Shown in pieces: positions 1-10,904 of a stretch of DNA of 64,000 bases. Position numbers and translations under genes: made by a program. How positions within the stretch are numbered: the first letter of the stretch is position 1; every line of letters begins with the position of its first letter. The notes beneath the pieces were generated by a model. That model saw only the letters and a program-made list of their open reading frames with translations, made no database searches and had not been told where the DNA came from. Origin of the DNA: Silene latifolia (Eukaryota > Streptophyta > Magnoliopsida > Caryophyllales > Caryophyllaceae); NCBI RefSeq assembly GCF_048544455.1, contig NC_133526.1, positions 10,680,001-10,744,000 on the forward strand, in the 5' to 3' direction.

Positions 1-396
1 CATTGGATTATGACCGATTTAAAGAGATTTTGGAGGTCATCATAACAGCATTCTTAGGTAGTAAAGCATTTTGTAGTGCAATGACCCAGATTAAGTTGAC
101 TTGTGATCACTTCCAAAATAAAGACAGACTAATACCTCTACCATGGTTCATTGTATCGGAGGCGTTCATATGGGTTGTGGCTTAGTTGGTTAAAACATGA
201 GTGAGTAAGCATTTTATATAAGCAATTTGGCCTCAAATTATGCCTTATTAAGTTAGTCTGTCACCCTCAGGAAAAGGCCGACTCCTAGTATATGTGGTTG
301 CAAACTACCATGTATGCCCAGGAGTTTACCCAAAGCGAACTCCTAAAAAAAGTTATTGGTTGTGCCGTTATCCAAAACAGAAGAGATCTAGCTGAA
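1..396. other. Non-coding flank, nothing recognised
   Basis: I see no gene or repeat that I can name here. The short open frame over the first 185 bases does not resemble a known protein. The missing last exon(s) of the AHP gene to the right were looked for on the minus strand and not found. Confidence 0.4.
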
Positions 397-406
397 TGCT
401 GATATA

Positions 407-878
407 CATTGTTGTCAGAATCCCGATTCGATCCTACGATTCTACGTTTTTACGATCTAAAAATGCTTGACCGATCCTAGATCTTACGATTCTATCATGG
501 TTGTAGAATCTTACGATCCTAATCATTTGAAAATTTCTAAAGTTAGAATCATAATACGATCATACGATCTTACGATCCTACGATCCGATTTCATAGTAAA
601 AAATTAATATATATATTTATATAATGACATCGTAAAACTCAAATTTCGGGTAAGTTGTAGAAACATGTTCATATAATAATAATATTAAAATCTTAATTAT
701 CAATATTTTATGAATAAATATTAATAAAGAAGTATTTTGATCTTCAATGATATGTTTTTACCAAATAAAACTCTATAATTGGTGAGTTTGTTGAATCTTA
801 CGATTCTACGATCCGATTCTACTGATTCGATCCTACCCTCCCCATCGATCCAAAGTAAAATCCCGATCCTGACAACAT
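407..878. mobile_element. Non-autonomous DNA element with 10-bp target duplication
   Basis: A 472-bp element is flanked by perfect 10-bp direct repeats TGCTGATATA (397-406 and 879-888). Its ends are short inverted repeats built around TTGTCAG (left TTGTCAGAATC; right, on the other strand, TTGTCAGGATC). The interior has no gene and is made of many degenerate copies of a motif like CGATCCTACGATT in both orientations. The target duplication length suggests a MULE-type (9-10 bp) or possibly a hAT-type (8 bp) element. The superfamily is inference. Confidence 0.7.
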
Positions 879-888
879 TGCTGATATA

Positions 889-1740
889 TGAACTCCACAC
901 GTCAATGGCACAATCATATTCTCGTAGTCATAGATGATAGATGACACCTTTGTCTCGGTCCTACCCGGGTTCTAATATCCATATATGTAACTAGAAGTTC
1001 TTATTATAGAAAGTTTATTTATCTCATTAATCTTTGACTTTGAAATATGAAGGTACAAATCAACCATACTCACTAAAGTGTTTGCGATTATTCTTTTGTA
1101 AAGCCGATGCAAACACCCACGAATATTTCTTTATGGATAAACTGAAGAGACAGACTATTGGCCTTTTACGACTTGGGGAGTTGGGTACATCTACCACCTC
1201 ATACATCGTTGTAGATAGTAAAGTTGGTGTATGGATCATTTGGAGACAGCCTATTCGAGTAAATATCTTAGGGTGTTGCATACGTTAACATCTTTGAGGG
1301 GCGGGGTTAACATACTTGTTGTATTATGCACCAAATAAGTTTCAAAATTCAGTGTCAGAGTCGACCTTATAACAAAAGTATAATACAACTTTAAAGTCCA
1401 AATTCAATGTCAGAGTCAACCTAATAACAAAAGTATTATACATCTTTAAACTCCACTGCCACACTACCAGAGACCAGTAAAGCTAGGCGAGAAACTTTTT
1501 AAATCACAGATAAGCATTTGGAGAAGAAAACGTGTACAAATAAAAATCAAAATTAGAAAACAAATACTCTTCTTAGTCAAGTACTATGTCAAGCAGGTCA
1601 GCTAGACAAGTTATCGCCACCATTTCAGGAATGGTCTAAATGACAACATCACACTACTCAGCAGACAATAGTCGCTGGCAAATTGTAGGTATAATTCAAT
1701 AGGAAGAAAAATTAATCAAGGTTAGAGGCAAGCATCTTAC
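889..1740. other. Intron or 3' flank of the AHP gene, no exon seen
   Basis: This AT-rich stretch lies downstream of AHP exon 4 on the minus strand. The expected last exon of an AHP gene (a segment with leucine- and glutamine-rich helix residues after the conserved Cys) was looked for and not found. An 84-codon plus-strand frame at 1034-1288 has no recognisable features and is taken as chance. An imperfect direct repeat (about 40 bp, containing TCAATGTCAGAGTC-like sequence) occurs near 1350 and 1400. Confidence 0.4.
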
Positions 1741-2697
1741 GCATCACGATTTTTCTCCTCGCAATAAGCACGGAAGTTGACGCATTGGTTTTTGACCCTA
1801 TTTGCCCCAATGCTGTCACATAGAAACATAAACAAACTCAATCAAACAATCAGGTACAAGTACCACGGCGGCAAGAACTTCAACAATTCCCATTAACTCG
1901 AAATTCCCATATATAGCATATCCATATAAAGGGCCCTAATGCTAATTATAGATTCAAACTTTCTAATGCAAGATGATTATAGCTTCCTAGAAATCTCATT
2001 GTCAAGTGTCAACCTCTCATCTAAATAGCCACTAAATCGATCTATGTCAAAAACCCAAAAAAGCTCTAAGACCCTAAATAATTACCACCCTCCACATAAA
2101 TTAAGTGTCGCAATGTCAACTGGCTTAGTTGGTAAGGTCATGAGAGGTGATACTCGTGACATGGGTTAAAAGTTCAAACCCACCAGCATCAAAACCGTCT
2201 TTGTGACTCCCTTTACACGAAAAGAAACATAAATTAAATGCCGAAAATCGAAGAAAAATACCTAGAACTACTGCCCTTAAACTGATGAGCATGATTAGAT
2301 ACTTGATTGAAGTCCACCTCAGGCTGAGCACTGATTAAAACAAACATAAAATGACAAAATCACTAAAATTCGAATTAAAAAGATGGTAATTTTAACAATA
2401 AAGAAAATTGAAATAAAGAAAAGAAAAGAACTGACAGAGCAATAGCCAAATTTTCAATAAGTTTCTCAGAATCTTGGAAAAAAAGAGAGACAACTTCACG
2501 AACAAAATCAGGGCTGCTTTCATCTGCTAATAACTGCAATTGTTTGAACTGATCATCCAAATATCCCTGCAATTATACATGAAAATTAATCAAAATTGAA
2601 GAAATTAAAAGATACCCAGAAATTATATGATACTGACCTCTCTATATAAAGAAGTCATGTAATCGATGAATCCCAATTGCAATCGAGGAACATCCAT
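1741..2697 (-). CDS. AHP: Histidine-containing phosphotransfer protein (AHP), 5' part
   Basis: This gene encodes a small phosphorelay protein that carries phosphate from cytokinin receptor histidine kinases to response regulators, moving between cytosol and nucleus. Four exons are read on the minus strand with GT-AG borders: 2638-2697, 2436-2566, 2262-2330 and 1741-1812. They join in frame into 110 residues plus two bases. The protein starts [18 protein letters not shown], continues with the typical four-helix HPt sequence ([18 protein letters not shown]), and has the HPt signature [11 protein letters not shown] with the phospho-accepting His at residue 79. Exon 4 ends near CEEKNRDA and a GTAAG donor. 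The family normally has about 150 residues, so 40-45 C-terminal residues are missing from view. They lie either to the left of the window or have been lost. The start is the first Met and matches the family. The presence of the active His argues for a real AHP rather than a pseudo-HPt. Confidence 0.85.
2114..2232 (+). repeat. SINE-like repeat in AHP intron 3
   Basis: The stretch carries a tRNA-like internal promoter: an A-box-like TGGCTTAGTTGGTAAGG and, about 50 bases on, a B-box-like GTTCAAACCCACC. It is followed by a tail with TCTTTGTGACTCCCTTTACAC. A related copy at 26600-26705 (GGTTCAAAACCCGTCAGCAT, then CTCTTGTGGTTTCCTTTAAAC) shows this is a dispersed family. It sits antisense to the AHP gene, between exons 3 and 4. 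Confidence 0.55.
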
Positions 2698-3190
2698 TTT
2701 TGTTTGTTTTTTTGTTTTGTTTTGCTGGAGTGATTCTTTTTGCAACTAAGGGAAGTATATTAATTTGGAGTGATGATGATCAGAAATGAGTTGGATGATT
2801 TTGGAATATATACCTTGTCTCTTTTTAAATGTCATCGACTAATATGATTGGCGTCCGGCCTAAAACGTGGTTTTATGGTGGTATAAAAGGAGTCAACACC
2901 TCGATTAGCGAGTCAATCATATGGCGGTTGATATGATTGGCCTTTTTGTAAGACCATGTTCAAACAAGGTCAATTGTTAAGTCATGACCTTACTTAATCA
3001 TGCTATTGACTTAATTAAGCAAGATTAATTGGTGACCAGATGTGGTTAATTTGTGACCATCTACAATAAAAGGTCAATTTGTGACCATTGTTGAACAAAA
3101 TTGATCACCTTGGTGACCACCTATGTGTACAATTTCTATTGGTTGAAGAATAAAAAAATAATAAAAAAAAGTATTTAATATGATTGTGGG
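2698..3190. other. AHP upstream region
   Basis: This is the presumed promoter and 5' UTR of the AHP gene (minus strand). T- and A-rich stretches and repeated GGTCAATT/GTGACCA words occur at 2950-3130. No TATA box can be assigned with confidence, and no coding sequence is seen. Confidence 0.35.
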
Positions 3191-3425
3191 ACATGATTGG
3201 GAATGTTGTGAAGTGGAAAATGATTGAGTTGATGACCTAGGTCGTGACCTTTTGCTTAGACCATCCACAAGCAAGGGTCGTCTTAATCGGGTCACCACCC
3301 ATTTTTATTCTTAATCTCACCTTATTAACCTTGACCTATTTTCACCCTCTCATGCAGAAGGTCGCGACCTAGGTCACCAACCCAATCATTTTTCACTTTC
3401 CAATCATTTCTCACCTTATCTACCC
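3191..3425. repeat. Imperfect inverted repeat, MITE-like
   Basis: Arms of about 60 bp at 3191-3253 and 3362-3425 are near inverse complements around the palindrome-like core GACCTAGGTCGTGACC / GGTCGCGACCTAGGTC, with a loop of about 105 bp. It may be the remains of a foldback MITE. No target duplication could be assigned. Confidence 0.5.
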
Positions 3426-3978
3426 CACCAAAATATCTCTTACTTTTTCAATTACTATTTACTAAACAAATTATAAATAAATTTATTTGTAATTTTGTAA
3501 ATATCTTAATAAAATATAACTAATCCGATATGATAAGTATTTTAAATTTTTTTCGTATATTAGATTTTTTTTTAAAAAAACACCGTTACAAATAAAAAAA
3601 AAGTGAAAGACGATTTTAATCCAAAGAATATGGAGGCATTTGAAATATTAATCGAATACGAAATAATTAGTTTACGTTTGAGATAATCAAGCTTACGATC
3701 TTATTTGAAATATTAGTCGAATACAAAGTAATTAGTATTCGAGTTTGAGATAATCAAGCTTACTAACTTATTCGAGATTTTTACTTTACGTTTTTGAGAT
3801 AATTAGGCCACTATTCAATACAACAAATAAAATAACAATAAAAAAAAATTAATAATTCTAAATGTCATATTCCACCGAATTCCATCTTTTCTTGCCTAAT
3901 TAAAATCTTATCTAGAAACATCTTGCAAAATTCCCAAAACAATATGTTTCTCATTTCATCTAAAAATTCCCATATATC
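3426..3978. other. AT-rich intergenic DNA with a short direct repeat
   Basis: No gene is seen. Two tandem diverged copies of a unit of about 60 bp that contains TTTGAGATAATCAAGCTTAC lie at about 3645-3706 and 3707-3773. The Tat-lineage element is inserted at the right end, with the 5-bp target CTCTT at 3979-3983. Confidence 0.5.
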
Positions 3979-3983
3979 CTCTT

Positions 3984-4575
3984 TGATGGGGCATATTCTG
4001 CACCCGCTGACCGAGTCAACATATTGAGCAAGGTCAAAGATATCCAAAGCAAGTCAACACCTTGGACAGCCTAACTGACGCAGCCTGTTGGCCTGTCACT
4101 TGGGTCCCGGCTAGGACAACTAACCAGCCGGGACACATATCCGCGTACTCATATCCAAGACCCCTCGGCATGGAGTTAACAGGGCCCGCCGGCCTGCCAT
4201 GGGTCCCTCGGCCGAGGGTAGATCAGTCTTTCCACCTGCTAGCCACTTGGCCACTTGGCCACTACGTGACAAAAGGTGAAAGTCTATAAATACTCCTCAA
4301 CCCTCATTGAGGAAAGGATCCGAAATATAACCTAAACACCTCATAATCTGGTAATATCTTCCTTATCTCTCTACAATATATACTTCGCCAAGTAACACAC
4401 AACTTATTTCTTTAAGTTCACTGACTTGAGCGTCGGAGTGAGTACGCTCGGCCAAAGCCGAGCCCTCAGTTTGTTTATTGTTTCAGGAGAAGCCAAAAGG
4501 AGGATTCAATCAAAGACATCATTCTACAAGCCACGAGTGGTAACAAATAACTGCTCCGTAATTACACCCGGAACA
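3984..4575 (+). repeat. 5' LTR of the Tat-lineage element
   Basis: The 592-bp LTR runs TGATGGGGCATATTC to CACCCGGAACA. It is nearly identical to 14079-14670 and about 80-85% similar by eye to the LTRs of the minus-strand copy at 51008-58547. Confidence 0.95.
4284..4290 (+). promoter_or_regulatory. TATA box of the LTR promoter
   Basis: TCTATAAATACTCC sits near the middle of the LTR and is the likely core promoter of the element. The same word occurs in the 3' LTR near 14379 and, on the minus strand, in the related LTRs. Confidence 0.6.
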
Positions 4576-4593
4576 ATTGGCGCCGTCTGTGGG
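4576..4593 (+). other. Primer binding site
   Basis: ATTGGCGCCGTCTGTGGG follows the LTR end directly. The first bases (TGGCGCCGT) match the complement of a tRNA-Asp 3' end, but the rest does not match well, so the primer tRNA is uncertain. The same 18 bases occur next to the LTR of the second copy (57961-57978, minus). Confidence 0.75.
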
Positions 4594-4599
4594 AAACGA

Positions 4600-5440
4600 A
4601 CCCGTGTCATTCAACACGTGGTCAGACAGCCCCTCAGCGCCTATGTCCTAGAGGTCCCGGTGCCGACTAAACTAAAGTTGTCGCCCATATCATACAAAGG
4701 AGAAAGCGACCCAACCGACCATGCCGAGGCTTTCGAGTCTTACATGTCGGTATGGGAGCAGCCTGATGAGGTTTGGTGCCGAGTCTTCCCAACGATCCTG
4801 CATGGGATGGCACAAAGTTGGTACAAGGGGCTACCCAATGGGTCGATATCTTTGTTATGGCGACCTAAGGGACATATTTTTGGCCCAATATTCTTGCAAT
4901 AAGAGAAGGGCCGTCGAGACATCGGATCTCCTGACTATCAAACAAGAGGGAGGCGAGTCTCTCCGAAGTTATGTGAAGAGGTTCGACGCCAAGGTTCGGC
5001 AGATTCGTGAGCCGAACAATGACTGAACGCGCCTTCGCACTAATGAAAGGCCTCCCAAGAGGGGACTTATAAAACGAGCTCATCAAGTGCGGAGGCCTGA
5101 ACCTAGACTCCGCCAGGAAGATGGCCGACCAAGCCATAAAGGTGGAGGACAATCACAAAACCTGGGTAGGCCACAATGAGGCCGGCACTCGAGAGAGGAA
5201 GAGCGCCGGGAGGACAACCCGGATGAAGGACGCCGTGACAATAATAGGTCACGGTCGACAAGTCCGCCAGAAATGAACTCGGCGGGCGCCGGGGGGAGTT
5301 CGGGACCGTACTACCAAAAGCGGTACAATGGTTACACCCCCCGGTCGTATCTGTCCGCCGAGGTCTTCGCCCGAGCAAGAACGAGGGTCAGAAGTGGGAA
5401 AGGCCTCCCAAGGCGAGGGGGACGGTGACACGAGCCGATC
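4600..5440 (+). pseudogene. gag: gag region of the Tat-lineage element
   Basis: The reading frames here contain a Ty3-type gag core (VVRQPLSAYVLEVPVPTKLK, DPTDHAEAFESYMSVWEQ, then MAQSWYKGLPNGSI), which would form the virus-like particle. The same block occurs in the minus-strand copy at 57066-57590. The region is fossil and broken. Confidence 0.8.
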
Positions 5441-5599
5441 GTGAGTACCACGCTACACCGGCCACTTAACCGACAACAAATGACATCCGAACAATGTCAT
5501 TGAAGAGCGATCCTAAGGGGAGCCTCGGAAATATGTTGCCGGAGGCCAAAAGACTAGTACCGGCGGCTCAAATAAAAAATCCGTCTTTGAACGGATAGG

Positions 5600-6471
5600 A
5601 CTAATCCATGTTGTCATCGGGGGCAACGAGAACGGTGGGTCCGCTCATGGGCACAAACGGCACCTGAACGAGCTATATCAGGCCATCAACTTTGTGCCCA
5701 AAACAGCGATCCCCGCTTCCAACACCCCCGATATAACCATTGGGAAGAAGGACTACGAGGGAGTTATCGCCCGCACAATGACCCACTTGTAGTCCACTTG
5801 GACATAGCCAACCACTCGGTCAAGAGGTGCCTGATTGACACAGCGCCTACACGAAGATCATGTTCGGGAGTGTTTTCTCAATCTCGATCCTCAAGATTGA
5901 GGACTTGAGCCCCTGCACCAATCCGTTGTACAGTTTTTCCGGGACCGGCCTGGTACCCCTGGGGTCAATCCGACTGCCGGTGATGCTCGGCGAGGGGAAT
6001 GCGGCTAAGAATGTCCTGTCTGAGTTTGTGGTCATTGACGGCTCGTCCGCCTACAACGTTCTCATAGGTCGAGTCACTCGAGCGAGGCCGATGCAATGTC
6101 CATCCGGGCCCGACAACGATGTATGTCTCGGACCGGGGAAGCGCATAAGCTCGTCTCAAAGGACGAAAAGACGAAGTAGTCAACGTTCGAGATATCCGCC
6201 GGGGTGCAACATGCAATCCCTCAAAGTGGCGAAGAAGTCAGAGAAGGGGAAGAGCCCATCCTTACAACAGGAGGGCGACCGGATGGATACAAACGTCGGC
6301 ATGGTCGAAGGAGCCGAGACCGAAGAAGTGGAAATTGACCCAGGGCGCACCGTAACTGTCGGTGTCAACCTGGAGCCAAAATTCAGGGCCGCTCTCCTAG
6401 ACCTGCTGAGGAAGAACAAAGACGTCTTCGCTTACTCGCCGGCCGAGATGTCGGGCGTGAGCCGGAGGTAA
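5600..6471 (+). pseudogene. pro: Protease region of the Tat-lineage element
   Basis: Sequence between gag and reverse transcriptase encodes an aspartic-protease-like segment (VLSEFVVIDGSSAYNVLIGR, then a linker that includes TVTVGVNLEPKFRAALLDLL). This FVV.D.SSAYN.ILGR-like block is typical of the protease/RT spacer in plant Tat elements. The region is fossil and broken. Confidence 0.7.
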
Positions 6472-6520
6472 TTGTTCACAAGCCGAACGTACTCTCCACC
6501 GCTCGCCCCGTCAAGCGAAG

Positions 6521-7300
6521 ATGAGGAACTCCTCGGTAGAGAAGGATGAGGCCATCAAAGCCGAGGTAGATAAATTACTAGCGGCGGGCTTTATAATGCC
6601 TTGTACTTATCCTGAGTGGTTAGCTAATGTTGTAATGGTGAAGAAATCATCGGGGGCGTGGAGGATGTGTGTAGATTTTACCAATCTTAATAAAGCGTGC
6701 CCCAAAGATTGATATCCCTTGCCTCGAATAGATAGTTTAATCGACGCCACGGCAGGCTACACTATGCTGAGCCTGCTGGACGCCTTCTCAGGGTATCATC
6801 AGGTATTCATGGCCGAAGAAGACATGCCTAAATGCGCATTTATCACCGGTAACGGCACATACATGTATAAAATGATGCCGTTCGGTTTGAAGAACGCCGG
6901 CGCAACTTACACAAGACTGGTGGACAAAGTGTTCCAAAATCAAAAAGGGCGAAACATCGAGGCTTACGTCGACGATGCTATTGTAAAAAGCAAGTATGAC
7001 AGCGAGCACTTAGCCGATTTACACGAGACATTTTGTTCACTAAGGAAGTATAGAATGAAGCTCAACCCAAAGAAATGCAACTTCGGTGTCCGGGCCGGCA
7101 AGTTCCTCGGCGTGCTTGTCAGCGCCAGGGGAATTGATGCCAATCCAGAGAAAGTCCAAGCAATACTGGACCTACCAGAGCCGAGGAATCGAAAAGAGGT
7201 TATGATGTTGACCGGGAGAATGGCGGCTCTCGCCCGTTTCATCTCTCGGTCAGCCGACAAGAGCACCCCATTTTTCAAAGTGTTAAAGGGGAATAAAGAC
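6521..7300 (+). pseudogene. pol: Reverse transcriptase region, first part
   Basis: Clear Ty3-type reverse transcriptase blocks are present: SSGAWRMCVDFTNLNKACPK, LLDAFSGYHQVFMAEED, MMPFGLKNAGATYTRLVDK and the YVDDAIVKS catalytic block. The region is interrupted at its right end by the hAT MITE at 7301-7841, and it is part of a broken polyprotein. Confidence 0.9.
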
Positions 7301-7841
7301 TAGGGATGTCAATTTCACCCGCATCTATCAAAACCCGATCCACCCGATCCTAAAAGATGGATGAAAACCCGACTTAAATGGATGATGGATGGATGACGGA
7401 TGATGGATGACGGATGGGTTGGATGAAGAAATTCCACCCGCCATCCACCCGACATTCATCCATCACCCGATTTTATTACTTTTTATTTAATTTTTTTTAC
7501 ATATAACACATTATTAAGAGATAAAATATTTAAATTTTCATATTTGTCTACTCTCAATATAGATATTTTTTGAACATACCAACTAGAAAGTTAAACTAAT
7601 TAATTATCTAATTTTATTTTTGTAGAGAAAAAAAAACTCATCATTTTTTTTAACTTGAAATATATAAATACACAACACCCGTTTATCACCCGATCCACCC
7701 GTTTCATCCATGGATGATGGATGGATGGATGACGGATGATATGTTTCACGGATGACGGACGGGTTGGATGAGATTTTAAAAGGACGGATGGATGACGGAT
7801 GAGGCTTCACCCGACCCGAATCCGATCCATTGACATCCCTA
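7301..7841. mobile_element. hAT-type MITE nested in the retrotransposon pol
   Basis: The 541-bp element has terminal inverted repeats TAGGGATGTCAAT...ATTGACATCCCTA and a perfect 8-bp target duplication ATAAAGAC (7293-7300, 7842-7849), diagnostic of hAT. The interior is AT-rich with repeats of a GGATGGATGACGGATG-like motif near both ends, so each half can fold on the other. It has no coding capacity. It inserted after the host retrotransposon, so it is younger than that element. Confidence 0.92.
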
Positions 7842-8988
7842 ATAAAGACTTCAGCTGGGGGGAGGAACAGAGCACAGCTTTCAGGCAACTGAAAGCTCAT
7901 CTTCAGACTCTCCCAACCCTGTCCAGGCCGATGCTGGGGGAGACGCTATATCTATACATAGCAGTTACCTCGGCCACGGTCAGTGCCGTGATCATCAGAG
8001 AAGAAAACAAACAGCAACACCCAATCTACTTTGTCAGCCATACATTGTTTCCCGCCGAAAGAAATTACTCGCTGATTGAAAATCAGCCTTTGCTGTCGTC
8101 GTTACCGCAAGGAAACTGAAACCTTACTTCGACGCACATCCCGTGACGGTCTTAACCGACCAACCATTGGAGAAAGCATTGGAAAAATTTGAGCAATCCG
8201 GCAGGCTCATCAAATGGGCAGTAGAGCTATCCGGCTTCGGCATTCAATACAAGCCGAGGCCCTCGATAAAGGGACAGGCACTTGCAGACTTCCTGGCCGA
8301 GTGCACATATCAAGAAGAACCAAACCCCGGAGTATGGGAGGTGTACACCGACGAGTCCTCCACGACGAACAGCTCAGGAGCCGGCATCCTTATCATCAGC
8401 CCAAACGGGGACGAGTTTGAGTACGCCTTGAAATTTACCTTCTCGGCCTCAAACAACGAATCCGAATACGAGGCGGTGATAACCGGAGTCGAGTTAGCTA
8501 GAGCTGCCGGGGCGGAACACATCATTTTGAAAACAGATTCACTCTTAGTGGCTAATCAAATCAGAGGAGAGTACGAGACTCGAGACGACGGGATGGTAAG
8601 ATACCTGGAAAGGGTAAAAGCTGACACTTCAAAATTGAAATCTTTTCAGATACAATGCATTCCCAGGTCTGAGAACAACCGGGCCGACGCTCTCTCAAAA
8701 CTTTCCAGTTCAACCATCAAGAATGTCAGTCGAACCGTGCTGGTGGACATCAAAAATGCCAAAAGCATTACTGAGACCGTCGGCATGGTGGGCGACATAG
8801 AGGGCGAGACGACGTGGATGACTCGGATAATGAAGTACAAACTGACAGATGAGTTACTGGAGGATCGCAGTCTCTCGCAGAAGATAAAGAGGATCGCAGC
8901 AAGGTACTTGGTGTTTGAAGGAGAATTATACAGGAGGTCCGTGATAAGGCCACTCTTGAAATGTGTCGGCCCGGCCGACGCGGAGTGA
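7842..8988 (+). pseudogene. pol: RNase H regions of the Tat-lineage element
   Basis: The first part encodes a Ty3-type RNase H-like segment (YLYIAVTSATVSAVIIREE, HPIYFVSHTLFPAERNYS). The second part encodes an archaeal-type RNase H with VYTDESS, NNESEYEAVITGVELA and RSENNRADALSKL. Two RNase H domains in series are the hallmark of the Tat lineage. The region is part of a broken polyprotein. Confidence 0.88.
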
Positions 8989-9239
8989 TCATCGACGTAA
9001 ATTCACGAAGGCATCTCGTGGTCATCACATGGGGCAAGAACACTAGCCCACAAAGCTCTCCGAGCCGGCTACTTCTCGCCCACCATGCTTGAGGATTCCA
9101 GAGCCAAAACCAAAAAGTGCAACAACAGTCAAATGCATGCTCCGGTGATACATGCACCTTCCCGAGACTGCACTGCGATACTTAATCCCCTTCCTTTTGC
9201 ACAGTGGGGGATGGATCTACTATGACCATTTCCAACGGC

Positions 9240-10044
9240 ATCCGGAGGAAGAAAGTACTTGATTGTCGCCATTGACTACTTCACCAAATGGATTGAAGCT
9301 GTAGCGGTACCTGCGAAGACGACGGCGGCCGTAAGAAAGGTAATCTGGGAAAATGTCATAACTCGTTTTGGGTTACCCCAAGTCATGGTATTTGACCACG
9401 GCCGAGAGTTTTGGAGCGACACAATAATGAACTGGTTGGAAGAACTTGGTATCAAATTTGCATACTCCTCCGTCTGCCACCCACAGAGCAACGGACAAAG
9501 TGGAGGCGACCAATAAAACAATCCTCAACGGTTTAAAGAAGAAAGTTGAAGACCTAAAGGGAAGATGGGCCGATGAACTACCCGGCGTCTGTGGTCCCTT
9601 CAACCACGGAGAAAGAAGCAACGGGTACATCCATTCCACTTAGTCTACGGTCCGGCGAGCCCCGCTAATTGAAGCGGCCCAGTGCGAGCATTCGAAACGG
9701 TCACCTTTAACCCGGTTGAAAATGAGGAAGGTCCGAGAACCTCCCTAGACCTGGTCGAAGAAAGCCGAGATACAAGACGCCTCAACTTGCGATACCAAAA
9801 CCGAATGAGAAGAGCCTACAACCGAAGATTCCACAAAAGGGATTTAAAAGTAGGGGATCTAGTCCTAAGAAAGTCGGCCGCCACCAACAAAGAAAACATT
9901 CATGGTAAATTGACGGCCAACTGGGAGGGTCCCTACAAAGTGGTTGAAGAAATGAGGCCGGGTACATACCGGCTGACAGACATGGAGGGTGTGCCTTTGA
10001 TGAGCCATTGGAACACTGACAACCTCAGGAAACACTTTGTATAG
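9240..10044 (+). pseudogene. pol: Integrase region of the Tat-lineage element
   Basis: The integrase core is visible (IVAIDYFTKWIEAVAVPAKT, VITRFGLPQVMVFDHGREF), as is the C-terminal part with the tail LKVGDLVLRKSA...LTANWEGPYKVVEEMRPGTY...LSHWN-like block near 9850-10040. A zinc-binding segment is expected before 9240 but is poorly readable. The region is broken. Confidence 0.85.
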
Positions 10045-10059
10045 CGGCGGAGATGTCCA

Positions 10060-10640
10060 AAACTATTGTTGGCACCCCAAAGCGTGTTTATATCTAATGA
10101 AGAATCATCCAAGTTTTTCATAAAAGTGTTTATCCCCTCCGTAGTCATATCGAGGTAGACGCCACGGTCCAAGCCGGGCAGTCACCCCAAGAAGTAGACG
10201 CCACGGCAGTCACTACCAGCGCAGTTGATACTCGCGAGAGCGACCAACATGCCTTAGGAACGTATAAGTACAGTTGAGACGCAAATCTAGCCGCCTCGAC
10301 CAACCGAAGGCCTGGCAGAGGAAGCGATCAATATGTCTACAGATACGAACGCTGTCGCGCCGTAACCTCTAGCCGCCTCGGCCAACCGAAGGCCTGGCAG
10401 GGGACACAACGGTCTACATGTTCACAGCGGTGGTTGGGAAGCGCAAATCGGACGCCTCGGCCAGACCGAGAGTGAAAGAGGAAGCGACCAACATGCCAAC
10501 ATGTTTAAAAAACGTTAAACACAGTTAAGATATGCATTCTAACTGCCTCGGCCAGGCCGAAGGTAAAAACGAAAAAAGCGCTCAATTAATAACGTAAGAA
10601 GACAAGTGAAGGATTGTGATCAAAGCCCCGGCCAAGCCGA
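10060..10640 (+). repeat. Degenerate tandem repeat zone between pol and the antisense gene
   Basis: Diverged repeat units of about 80-110 bp share words such as GCCGCCTCGGCCAACCGAAG and AGGAAGCGACCAACATGCC. Near 10150-10215 there are stretches like GGCAGTCACCCCAAG and GTAGACGCC. These match, on the opposite strand, the 108-bp units of the arrays in the second copy (51870-52735 and 54563-55430). Tat-lineage elements are known to have hypervariable repeat-rich 3' regions. Confidence 0.65.
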
Positions 10641-10904
10641 GGGCCAATAAACAAGCTTTATTAAAAATGATTACAAGTAAGGAGAATACAGACGACGGCC
10701 GTCCCCATAGGGATAAGCCAAAACACAACCTACCGAAGTTTTACAAAAAACAAGGAAAAGAAGAACAAAAGGTTACAGACATATCATTTGAAGCGCCAAA
10801 AGATGGCAGGGAGGAAAGGCTTAATAATTGGCCCCCGAACAGCTGAAGCTATTCGAGATGCCGGGTGAACCTGGTAACGACCGCCCGTCTCCCTATGCCT
10901 GTTG

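Noticed and set aside
1034-1288. An 84-codon plus-strand frame as a small gene
   Set aside because: It has no family resemblance and no splice or start context, and it overlaps a similar-sized frame on the other strand. It is likely chance.
4062-4289. The open frame within each LTR (also 14157-14384) as a gene
   Set aside because: It lies inside the LTR upstream of its TATA box and is repeated only because the LTR is. No protein family is recognised.
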